The translations under genes were made by a program, and so were the position numbers. Of a stretch of DNA of 64,000 nucleotides, positions 44,146 through 56,400 are shown piece by piece (the stretch's first letter is position 1; the number at the start of each line of letters is the position of its first letter). The stretch lies in the NCBI GenBank assembly GCA_959347315.1, contig OY365811.1, positions 41,835,495-41,899,494 on the forward strand, in the 5' to 3' direction. Source of the DNA: Bimastos eiseni. Lineage: Eukaryota; Annelida; Clitellata; Crassiclitellata; Lumbricidae. The notes beneath the pieces were generated by a model. It was not told where the DNA came from and searched no databases. It worked only from the letters and a program-made list of their open reading frames with translations.

Positions 44146-45759
44146 AGCTCCTCTGCACAGTGATACTGAGCCCTTGGTTAAGACAATAGTTAACAGTTAT
44201 TTCTGTCTGTTTGTAATTGTGTTGTTTGTGAATGTTGTTAACATCGGTAGGTTGTCGCCTTGTTTTCTGTTTTGCATAGGAGCCTCCGGATAGCAGGGTC
44301 TGTGACCCTTTAGGTTCCTCTGTGTAACCAGATTGTTTCATATCTTATAATCGTGTCTTGTTTATTTTTAGGCTGTTGTGGGTCAATCTAACTGGAGTGA
44401 CCTTCCTCTACCATTAAAGCTAAACTCTTGACTGGCTAATCTCCATCGGTTTCTCACTCTTTTAAGGCGTTTCTTTTTCCCAGGGTTTCCGTGCTGAGAG
44501 CGCCTCTGAATAGTTATTCTGTGAGAGGCACTATATAAATCTAAAGATACGATACTTTTATTTGATATTGAATGTTTGTTTGCCTTGAGTGTATGTGTGT
44601 GTATGTATGTTTAAATGCTTGTATGACTGTGTGTGTCTGCTTGCACATATGTATGTTGTGACTGTGTGTTTATCTTGCGTGCCTTCTAGGACCCTCACAA
44701 AGGTGTAAAAGGGAGTCTGTTGTTATTACATTACCCATTTACCGATGCATCCTGCTTAGTTTAGTAAATCATCTTACAATTGCATAAATCTATCAAACAT
44801 CCCAGCCAATTTTCCCTCCTAGCTGTGGGAATGTGAATTTAGTGTGCACAGACAGTTTTGCTTCTGATACTATATAAGTCGAATCTCCTATCCGGTTGCC
44901 ACATACTTTATGCCAGAAACTTTGGTTCTTTGGCTTATATCTCTTCTTTTTATCTTTAAACAATGGACTTTTCTTAGGTTATCAGAATTTATCACAAATA
45001 GATTTGTAGATATGGTCTTAATTTAACTATCATCACGCTTAACTCGGTCGTACACACAAACATGTCCCATTTATAAAATGTTGCACAAAAAAATGTTTGC
45101 ACACTGTCTCCAACAAATTAGAGGGAACATTGATCCCAGCTTATAGGGGTCTCGATTTAGAGATGCTATATAATCGGAGCTTCTGGGTATTTGCAAGATT
45201 TTCGGTGAAAATATTTTACAGAGCAGCATTAGTAGTTAGCTCGAGTGTTTTGGTAAAGCTCTCTGCACCAAAGTAATTCAATGATTGTTTGTAGTGTAGT
45301 TGAATGGAGCAAATATTAAATTGTCATCTTTGTTATTCTGTTGTAGGGTTTAGCTTCAAATTGTATTTAGGCTGAATTGTATTGTGTTGTCAATGATTCT
45401 CGGACCAAGATAGAGGTTTCGATTTTCGCGCACTTTATTTGCGTCTGGATATTGTAATTTTATTTTCTAGTAATTCGTCTTTGTTTAGGTTTTTTGTTAA
45501 ATTTTGTGTAATATGAAATGAATTTGTTATGAATCACTTGTGTGATTTGTAATATTCATCTGAAATTTGAAGAGAAGCTTGCAGTGTCTGGGATTCTTTG
45601 GCTCTTTGTCCTAGGGACCATCTCAGTCCCCCAAGATCAACAAGAGCTCATGGTCGGATCAGATTGCAGAGGCAGTTAACTTTGCAGAAAATTTTAACTT
45701 TCTTCTGATTAACATTCTGCTGAACTGGTTAACTGTTTCACAAAAGTTTTAACATTCTG

Positions 45760-45955
45760 CAATGCCATGTACCAGCATAATATTTGGCAAAGCCAGTTAC
45801 CAGTCTACTGTATTCTCAATTCTCTGTTTTTGGTCACTGATGAACACGACGTTGAAAGGAGCCTCCAAAGCCTCATATACCCTCACCTGACATTGCAACC
45901 CTTGTAAGATCTTGGGTGAGGAGCTGTTGACGAAAATTCCTTAATACAATAAAAC
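45760..45955 (+). repeat. Dispersed repeat family E, copy 1
   Basis: Contains GAAAGGAGCCTCCAAAGCC, CTGACATTGCAACCCTTG and TAAGATCTTGGGTGAG, ending CTTAATACAATAAAACTAC. The second copy is at 51075-51235. Confidence 0.7.
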
Positions 45956-46411
45956 TACATCCCATTATTTGCTCTTTTTCCAAAGTACACACATGACCAT
46001 ACGACTGAATGTCGATGGCGCTGAGCAACTGTCAGTGAAGGACTCACTCAAAAAGATCGTACTCCCACACTGTTACAGCCCACGTGTTGTAATGTTCTAA
46101 CCAATATTGACTACCAGGGAGTCTACACCATAGAAACCTTGGAGCAAATGCTCCATCCAAAAAGTAAGGAGGGCAAATCTCATTGCAAAAATAGGGAGGG
46201 GGGGAAGTTAATTCCTTAAAATATACCATTAAAAATAAATCTTTTTTTAGTTGGCCATTAGAATCTGGTTTGATGAAAGAGTTATTGCCTAAACAGAATT
46301 TGTGTGAGCCATTAACTGAGTTCAATCTATTTATTCATCCTTGAATAATATTAGTCTGTGTGTCAGTCAAAATTGGGGGAAGTTGGTCCAATGACTAAGG
46401 CGGGGCGGGTG

Positions 46412-47675
46412 CAGTGGCGTAGCGAGGTTGTTCGAGGGGGCGAACCGCCTCAGGCGGCACTTGTCCTAGGGGCGGCATTTTCGGGAAAAAATAAATTAAA
46501 AATTTTTTTTTTTATAACTTGCACTTTTCAAGATTCTTGCTGCTCTTGTCTAAACCTAAAGCTTTTTTGCTATTTCTCGACTTAAAACTAACATATACGA
46601 TATACCGAAGGACCATCGAATGGCGCCTAGTGTCAATAGACACGCTACAAAAATTAATGACAATGCCGCCTCTGTATATCTTGCCATGACTTTCGCACCT
46701 ATCAAATTAAATAAATTTTGCAATTATAATAATGCGCAAATTCTTAGATTGATGAAAAATCATTCTTTCCTAAGTAAGAAATTGGATTAATTAAGGACAA
46801 TCTCTGCTTAAATATAAATTTGATTTATGAAAACACTTGCAAAATGCATCATGTATTGATGCAAATAAAGTTTTATGAAACAGAAATTTGAGTAATGAAA
46901 GACGTCTTTGCCTACTATGAGTGATGAAGAAATTAATGCAAAGTTGGATTCACAATCGAAATCTAACTTAAATAGAAGTTGGATTTATCAAAAAATCTTT
47001 CTTAATTAGAATCTGGGTTGCTAAAAGAGTTATTGCCTAAACAGAATTTTAATTTTCAAAACTAAAACTAATTAAAATAAACTAATTAACACCTACTTAA
47101 GACCCACAATTAGAAAATGACTACATTCCAATTTAGCAATTCTTTCAGTTGAACGCTCTTTGACAGGCACAATTAACTTTGACAAGGTTATTAGTAATTT
47201 TGCTGCAGGGAAAGCAAGAACGCAAGGAAAGTAATTTTTAAATTGTAAAAGTTGACAGGTATAATGAAAGCATGAGATCACACCGCATCCGTATGATAAG
47301 TTCATTCATTATTCATTTATTGCGTAAATTTATATAGCGTCCCTTCAAGGTTACTACTCATGAGCGCTCCAATTAGTCAAAGTTATCAGTTACTAATTAA
47401 TCTATTCTAAGTGCCATACTTACTATGGTTTCAATATGATTAAATTATTGTTTAGGCCTAGGAGTTTCTTTTTAATACGTATAGAGAAAGAATATTCCCT
47501 ATGATTTGTATTGTTTTATTTAAATTTAATTTTTATAATTTTCGATCTAGCCTGCAAGACTATATCTCGGGGTAGGCCTATATATATATATGCAAGAACG
47601 AAGTGATGGAAAAATAGGCAGAGGCGGCATTTTGTACCTTCGCCCCAGGCGGCGCTTTGCCTCGCTACGCCACTG
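46412..47675. mobile_element. hAT-type nonautonomous element, 1264 bp
   Basis: Perfect 16-base terminal inverted repeats CAGTGGCGTAGCGAGG and a perfect 8-bp target duplication GGCGGGTG at 46404-46411 and 47676-47683, both diagnostic of hAT transposons. The inside has no transposase frame. It contains degenerate tandem units (TTGGATTTAT / GTTATTGCCTAAACAG, 46770-47045) and a LINE/SINE-type tail at 47325-47370. Confidence 0.9.
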
Positions 47676-48216
47676 GGCGGGTGGAAGATGCCCTTGTTGA
47701 CTACAATGCCATTAGCATCATCACGAAATGCCCAGTTATAAATAAATAAATCTATAACCTAAACCTGAATTTGAGACCTGGCAATAATGAGTTTTGAACC
47801 ATTCAATGAAAGACACGTTTTAGCTGTTGTGTAAAATATTTTTCAAAAGTAATAATGGCCTACAATATAAACACTGCACATAATAATGAAGAAAGTGCTG
47901 CTGAATACAACAATCTCAAAATGAATTAGTAAATAATCTTCCAGTAAATAAATAATTGAACAAGTGGTAATTTATACCTGGTAAAATAAAAAAACTTCCA
48001 TGCATTTTCTTAACAGAAAATTCTGTGATGTTTCAAATGTACCTGTATGCTTTAACAGTGTTATCGATTAGATACAATATTTTCTGGAATTATAAAATAC
48101 TTTTAAAACATATTTTATTGCTTTTAGATGATCATTGTTTCAGAACTATTTTTGAGAAAACAAAATTCACGAAACAAGTAACTTTAAGAAATTTACAGTA
48201 AAACCAAAAAATAACA

Positions 48217-48222
48217 TTTATT
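48217..48222 (-). promoter_or_regulatory. Polyadenylation signal of the dynein gene
   Basis: AATAAA on the - strand, about 204 bases after the dynein stop codon. Plausible position. Confidence 0.5.
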
Positions 48223-48425
48223 TTAATTCCTGCCCTCCGCTTCAAGAGGGGTGTGGAATTTGTTCAGAAAAGCATCTGATTCACACAGCGTTTGTAAAAC
48301 AAAGGAACAACTCAATATCGCAACCCCGCCAGCATCTTCATAGGCTTTAGTCCAATTCTACAGTATACATTATATAAGGGTATACTGGCCCCATATGGGC
48401 CACGGGCAGGGATGAGCTCCAGAGG

Positions 48426-51400
48426 CTACTTGGTGTCACAGAGAGCAGCAACTCCCCGCAGGATCCAGTGATCCTGGCTGAGATTAGTCCTCAGCATGAG
48501 CATAGTGATGAACGTCAGGTCGGTGCGGTTCGGCTTCTTGTAGACGGGGCACTGGTAGAGGCGTGTATCTCTTGGAGCTGTCTGGATGGCGTACATGTGA
48601 ACGACGGGCATTGGTGAGAAGAGGACTTTTGGATGCGGTTCAATAAGTTTCGCCGCTCGTCTGTCCCACGAGGCACCGTCCAGGAAGAGACCGCTGACGT
48701 ATACGCCCTCCTGCAACCAATGCAAATTCCCACATATATTCCACGTCGAACCTGGTTACTAGAGACGAAGGGCGGAAGGAAATGTGGAAAAGATTTGAAG
48801 CCCACGAAACTGGGTTATTGACCTAGACTATGTGTGCGATCCGAGACTTTTGCAGGATAAAGCGCCAGTCTCGCTTGCATTTGTTAACGAAATAAAACAG
48901 CTTAATATAGTTAACGAAATAAAAAAACTGGATGTTATAGAACTTGCAATAGATATGAAATGTGTTCAAAGGAAGACTGTTTTGACTGGAGTAACATATA
49001 AACTTAGATGAACTTTTCGGTGATTATACGTGCAAAGTTATCCTGCCAAATACTCGGATGTAGCTTTATGACACAGCCGACCACAGACATCTCCTGCAAT
49101 GTATCAGAAAAGACGATCACTGATTGGCTGACCCGTTGTGGCTTCATTTCCCTCCCATAATTGTTAGTCCCAGATCGAACGTAGGCAAAACGTTAATCTC
49201 TTCCACGTTAGTTTTGATTCGGCAATGGATGTAGGCCTATCATTATTAAGACTGTCAAAAAATGTTGAAATCACAAATCGTCAACCCGCGCGGTCGGGTA
49301 ATTGAGTACCCGATCGCGCGGATATTTTGTTATGATATGTAGAAAACTGCGCATTTTTACGGAATGTCGGGTACCCGAGAATCGAGTTCATTGCCCGGGC
49401 ACTCAGTCAATTATGACCAAGGGATTTTATATCTGGCATATGTTCTGGTAAAATCGCGCATTTTTACGGAATTTCGGGTACCCGAAAACCGATTACATTA
49501 CCCCAGTAGTCAGCTTCGGTCGGGTACCCGTTGACAGCCTAAATCTTTATGTATGTATGTATGATATATGTTCTAGTTGAGAACAGCATTTCTTACACAC
49601 CTATTTCATGTTTGCCAGTCGCCTATATATACTTTATAAATGACGGTAGAATAGTTGTGTTTCCGTTTGACTAAGTCAGATTCGTTCATTCATTCTGAGC
49701 ATTTATATAGCCCCTTTAGTAGAAACCTACTCAGGAGAACCCCCAACCCAACCACGACTAAAAAGAGACTTGAGGGACTTGTAAAACTTTGCCGGTTGGG
49801 CCACGAGCAATGAGCGGAGCTCAAATGGGAGATCATTCCAGATTAAGGGCCCACCAAACCCAGAAAGCATGACGCTGCCTAACAACCAAGCGGGCACGTG
49901 GAACTAGAAGCGCACCCCTCGTCGCAAAGCTAAGCACCCGGCGCGCAGCAAAGTTGGACACTGGGCAGCAAAGATCACGCAAGTAAAATGGAGCACAACC
50001 AACTAAGAGTGCAACGCAAAACAAGAGCACTGCGGTAGTTATATTACTTGCTACCTGGTGCGTTTAATCTATATACACCTATAATCACATCAAATCAACC
50101 AATAATTTGGTTATAGTCGCCTCGTACTTAACCTAACTCATAAACAGGCAAAAAACCTAGCCACATGTGGCTGTTATGCCCTGAGGCAAGCTAGTATCAA
50201 ATAAATCTAGCGTTCTGGCGTTGCAAAAGCCACCTACCGTGTGCAGACCTAGGCTTTGATTAGAAGATCCACCTATAGGTCAAATGTCACGGGAATTTCC
50301 AAAAGTTTCCATGACTCATCATTTTCGATGATGAGTCATTATTGAACAAAAAGGAAAAAAATATTTTCTTGCGCATATAAAATGAAAGAAAATATTTTCC
50401 CCTATTTTTCACTTAAAGAAATGCCACCACAATATAAAATGGAATACTCGAAGAAAACTGTTATTGAATTAAGAAAAATTGCCAAACAGAGCGGTTTGGT
50501 TGGTTATACACGACTACGAAAAGCGGATTTCATTAGTGAAATTGAAGCCCACAGCGTACCTTCAATCTCAACCAATGCTAGTTTGCTTGATGCACCCGTT
50601 ACCGACATTGGAATCTCAACACTCGAACCCGTACCAGCCACGACAGTATGAAAAATACTCGTTAAGACTAAATCAGCGATTAATAAATTCGCAAGGTGGA
50701 CTGAAAATTATATACCCAAAGAACCAAAGAAAATAGTGAATGAGAAGTTAGAAGCACTGAAAGTCAAAGTGAATTCTATATTCGGTAAAATTCCTATGAA
50801 AACACGTGAAATAAAAGAGACGGCTACAGCTATCAAAGGCTTCACGAAACAATACATGGTCGAAGGCGCAAGCGGAATTGACGCCACATCTTTTCTCAAA
50901 GCAGCTCAACCACAACTGGAAGACCTTTTGTCTAGAAAAAGGGTATTATTAATATGAAGCTGGTAATCAGCTCGATCTCTTGCTTAGAAAAGGGGCGTAT
51001 CCTTACGATCACGTTAATTCCATCGACCGCTTGAACTACTCACTACTATACATATAACTGTATAGACCTAATATTCGGCAACGCCAGTTATCATTCACGT
51101 GTATTACCAATTCTGTTTTCCATTAACTTCCCGGATGAAAGGAGCCTCCAGGTTCTATAACTTCATCTGACATTGCAACCCTCGTAAGATCTTCGGTGAG
51201 CCGGTAACTCAAATGCCTTGATATAATAAAGCTGCTTCTGTATGTAAGCCCACATGTAGGCCCTACGTAATAAAGTTTCTATAGTTGCTATAAGCTACGT
51301 GACTGATCACTTACTGGTGGTGAGTTCGTGATGTCCTCCTTGGTCCACTTGGTGACATCATTGGTCATCATGACAGTGTCGAGTGACCATCCCTTGTGAG

Positions 51401-53060
51401 CCCGAGTCACCTCCTGCCTCATGGCTGTCAAGAAACCTAGAACGACGAACAACTTCCACTTCATTTACCCCACTCATTTCTCATGCTATAAGTTGCCAAC
51501 CGTCCATTCTACCTCAATGCACACAGCCACACTAACAATTGCCACGAGGGGTATAACCTATATATTGAAGCTAATCTGTAGGTCCAGTCAAAGTAGCTAT
51601 CTGAGATATTAGTGGCAGTATAGTAGTAGGGGAAGTAGTAGAAGTTAGTAGTAGTAGGCCACCACTCTTTAAGCCATGCTTAGATAATTATAATAGTAAT
51701 GATTATGATGATGATGACGACGACAACGATGATGATGATCATAATAATAATACTAATACTACTACTACTACTCCACCTACTTCCCCTACTACTACTACTA
51801 TTACTACACCTTCCACAACTACTTCTACTACTACTGCTACTACTTCCCCTACTACTACTATTCCAACTCCACCACCTACTACTACTACTACTACCACCAC
51901 TACAACTACTACTACTAATAATAATAATAATAAGGTTTAATAATATATGACAACTGACTTTATAACCGAACTCGGTAGCTGACCGTCGCTAATCACTGGG
52001 GACAGGAGTGAAACGTCCTTCTATCGCTACCAAAACTTGGTTTCTTTCAAAGGCTCTTTCCATCTGACCCCAGAAGACGACGCCTGACACTCCAGACAAC
52101 TATACTTAGTTTAATAATAATAATCTATAAGTCCATGCATGGGAGAACGAAGTTCCTCAGGGCAAAAAATAATGATAATAAAACTTAAAAAATTCTGTAA
52201 TCATAAATCAAATATAATAATAATTACACTGAGATGATGAGCATAATAACAACGATAATAATAAGAATATTAATAATACTAATAATGGCAAGTAGGTAAC
52301 GGACCCTGTGGGTTGAAGAACCCGGTCATCCAGAATACGTTGGGTCTTGTTTCGTAGAGCCATTTGGAGAACTGTTCGTTTCGTTCGATTAGTTCCGTGA
52401 ACCAGAATCCAATCGTTGACGAAGGCCAAGACACTCTGCGCCAGATATTAGGAACCTTTGCATCGTAAATGTTGTCCAAAGCATCGCGCAGATTCTACAT
52501 ACAACGATACAAATCAAAAGCCACCAGCGTAATTATGTTCTATCACGCGGGTGTCCAACGAGGGTTAAGGCTGGAGGGCAATTAACCAACGATGATGAGG
52601 ATGACCACGATCATAGATGGCCACAATAATAATGATGATAATAATTTTAAGAAAAACAATAATAATGATCAGGCCCGCCGACAGAAATTTCGGGCCTCTA
52701 GGCAGGGCTGTCACGGGCCCCCCGGGGCTTGAGCCTCTAAACTATCTTTAGGCTTTATGAGAATTTAAAAAAAATTGACATATCGTATACTTTGTACTTA
52801 TACTTCAGTTAAGTTAAACAAGGTATGATTTTATTCAGTTGTTATTTGAAAAAAATTGTATTTTAAATTTATGGTTTAATGGTATAATAAATAATACACT
52901 TTTTATAGCTGATCATAATATTTTCACAAGTTGATTGCGGGCCCGAGCCTGGCCCCGAAAACTCGCCGGGCCCCTGGGCAGTTGCCCCCCTGCCCCCCTC
53001 TCGGCGGGCCTGATAATGATGATAATAATTTTAAGGAAAACAATAATAATGATGATGATG

Positions 53061-53098
<38 letters not shown>

Positions 53099-53377
53099 TT
53101 TAAGAAAAATAATGATGATGATGATGATAATAATAACATACGCTCATAATTGTAATAATAATAATAATTATATAATAATAATAATCATAATAATTATAAT
53201 TAGGCTAAACATGTATATATATCTCTATATACACATATACATATACATAGATGATACATGTATAGGATCCTACATCTATAGAATATATATAAATAAATAA
53301 ATAAAATTATGGGGCCTTTACATGTAGATATGCCTCAGTCCCAAATTTAGACTGTATAAAATGTATATATGGCCTAC

Positions 53378-53410
<33 letters not shown>

Positions 53411-53415
53411 TTATA

Positions 53416-53448
<33 letters not shown>

Positions 53449-56400
53449 TACTGATGGTAAAAGACCAGACGGTCTCACTCATATACCACGGCGGGCGGGG
53501 CTGTGTTTGATATGGGACGCGACAGTCTCAGATACAATGGCAACGTCGTATCTGCCAGAAACATCACAAAGAGCGAGCGCTGCGGCCGAGAGGGCGGCGA
53601 ACCTCTAAACTCAGAAATATGCCGAGCTAGCCTACTCGTACGTCTTTACACTAGTGGCATTCGAAACCTTTGGCCCCATCAATTCCGAAGGTCAAAGCTT
53701 CCTTTCAGAACTGGGACACAGACTGAGCGCCGTCACTGGGGAGCAGAGGGAGACGACTTTTCTCTACCAGCGCATCTCGATGATTATTCAACGCTACAAC
53801 GCAGTTGCTTTCAATGGAACTTTCGCTGCTCAGGAGTCCAACGAGCAGGGCTACTCCGGACGACATCACCATTAAATAAATGAAATCAACTCACAATATT
53901 ATATTTAAAATAATAATAATAATAATAATGATAATAATAATAAAAACGTAAGTATATTATTTATTGAACCAACTCCATATCCGCACTCTGGTGTACAAAT
54001 AATAACAATAATAATAATAATAATCTTGCCGCATTTAAGGGTACCTTCTCTTCAAGCCCTGATGACGAGGCTGACCATCCAGACAACTTCGCATCATATA
54101 ATAATCTCTACATCCCTGGGGGAATGAATTACCTGAGGGCATAAAAATAATAATAATGAAAATAACAATAATACCTCCCTGTGACATGCAAAGCTGAGTA
54201 TTTCTTAAATTAAATTGATTGATTGATTGATTGATTGATTGACTGGAGTCATCAATTGAATCACAAACAAGAGAGAGAGAGAAGTCGCAACATAATATAG
54301 CTGCAATGACGAAGATTGACGATACATTTAAAAAGTTATCTACTGTTGGTGTAAAAGGAACAATAATCGTTAATAAACCCATTGAGTCCAGGGTTTCTCT
54401 TCTTGGATTTATAACAGAATGCTAAACGATATTTATTTATAATAAACGTAAAGGCGGAGACTTGGTCCTCGGTTTCGGGGTACAAATGGAGTTTGAGGGG
54501 AAAGGTAGAAAAAATGGAATACCAAAACATGGATGCATCCAAAACAGAGAAGCAGTGGAAGTTCATTGTTAAACATTGATCAAATATTATGAGCAGCTCA
54601 ATCTTCTGCGCCCGATATTTCAAAGGGGCCGTCCCCCTCTGACCTCCCTTAAGTCTCCGCCCCTGAGATCGATTGACAGATGGGTAAGATAGATGAGGAA
54701 GAGAACCTCGTTCATGATGATGGTTCCATCGATGGCCAGACGTAGATCCGAGAGGGTTTTCTTGACGATCGTGAGGACCTTGCGCATGCGATCGATCTCC
54801 TGTTTGAGGAAGATGTTGAGAGGCTGAAGATTGCCCATCTTCTTCAGGCGCTCTCTCACCTGAAGCCATCGAAACCAATCACTCAAAGGTAAGTCATCAG
54901 TTGATGGTTAGTTAGTTGCAGTTTAAAGACACTGTGATAACAAAGACCTCTAGCGTCGCCCTCCTCCTTTTTTCAGGCTTGGAACTGGCACTGTCAGAGT
55001 GCAAACAGTAGCGGAGTTGTCATCAGTTGAATCTTCTGCGCCACAGTTAGGCCCTACTTTCATTTTAATTGCAAGTTTGAATTTACAAATGTATATAGCG
55101 TCCCTTCAAGAAAATTCATCGAAGAGTTCGAACATCCGATAAATATTGGTTCCATTCCATGGGGCAGCAGCAACACGGAATGAACGGTAGCTCGTGGTTA
55201 CAGAGCGAAATTGTGATTTAACCAAAAGACTAAGACGGGATTCACATCTTAATTACACGGGAATCTTAGGTGACGTGACGCCTCATTCAAACGGGTAGCG
55301 GTGGGCAGGGCCGACGACAGAGATTCCGGGCCCCGAGACAAAGCAGTCGCAAAAACCCGGGCCCCCAGAAAATGGCAAATAAGGGCCTCTAAACTCTAGA
55401 CTCAATCAAAAATTGAGTGCGGGCTCAGGCCCAGAAACAATCGCCGCGCCTCTGGGCATCTTGCCCCTCTGGAGCCCAACTCAGCGGCCATGGCGGTAGG
55501 AAAAGATCACACCTGATGAACTCACAGATATATAGGTGAAGACATTATACTGTTTTTGATCTAGACAGGCTCATTGTAATTATTCATAATTACGTGCACA
55601 TGTACAGTTTGGAAATGCACGAAACAGCTATTTAAAAAATGCACATTATTTGCTCAACAGTTGCTCTGAGCTACGTGTGATGCTGACTAAGGCTGTTAAC
55701 GGGTACTCGGGCACCTGCTCCGTGGGTCGACTGGTACACGGGTCATGATTTCAACAAATTTTATTGACAGCCTTAATGCTGACCTCGAAGACGACGTAGT
55801 TAGCAGGTAGCTTGGACAGCATATCTTCGGACATTCGATAGACAACAGATTCTCTTGTCTCTGCCCCACTGCTACTGTCCTTCGGCTGGATGTTGAGGAT
55901 CGTATCCAGGATATCGCGAGCCACATTGCTCTGATATCTAAATGTATACACAATCTGTGTCTAACGCACTAATTTAATGCAATGTAACCAAGCATTTATA
56001 TAGCGCCGCTCGTTTCAGCAGCGCTTTCAACGGGCGTCTGTGCATGGGCAAAAGAATTGGAAAGTCTTGAGGCGTCTCCGGAGCTGGGAACGTGATAACT
56101 GCAGGTAATAATAATAATAAATTCTTTATAGTAGTTCAACTGACAAGAGATTACACCAAATATTATCTTCAGACTAATCGCTCCTTAACCAAGCTGCTCA
56201 GCCTTTTTAGAACAAACTCCCTCCAGCATTAAGACAGATATATCTGATCCATCCAACTAACTCATCAAAATCTTACTTGCCATCTTGCTATCTCTCCGCA
56301 GGTATTTCACTCACAGCCGAAAACTCTGTTTTATCGTGAACCCCATCCTGATTCCTCCTCTTCGCCCTACCTCCCTCTCCGTTTCACCATCAACGCCATC

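Larger units (their letters stand above)
43569..48425. other. Intergenic region between convergent DNTTIP1 and the dynein gene
   Basis: It holds a cryptic (TGTA)n tract (43735-43935), a LINE fragment (43950-44145), a GCGCCTCTGAATAG to GGCACTATATAAAT tail (44490-44545), family E copy 1 (45760-45955), a 1.26-kb hAT-like element (46412-47675) and the dynein polyadenylation signal. No host gene is recognised. Confidence 0.7.

Noticed and set aside
54336..54878. 180-codon - strand ORF
   Set aside because: It overlaps the true dynein exon 54707-54859 in a different frame and then crosses intron and a possible MITE.
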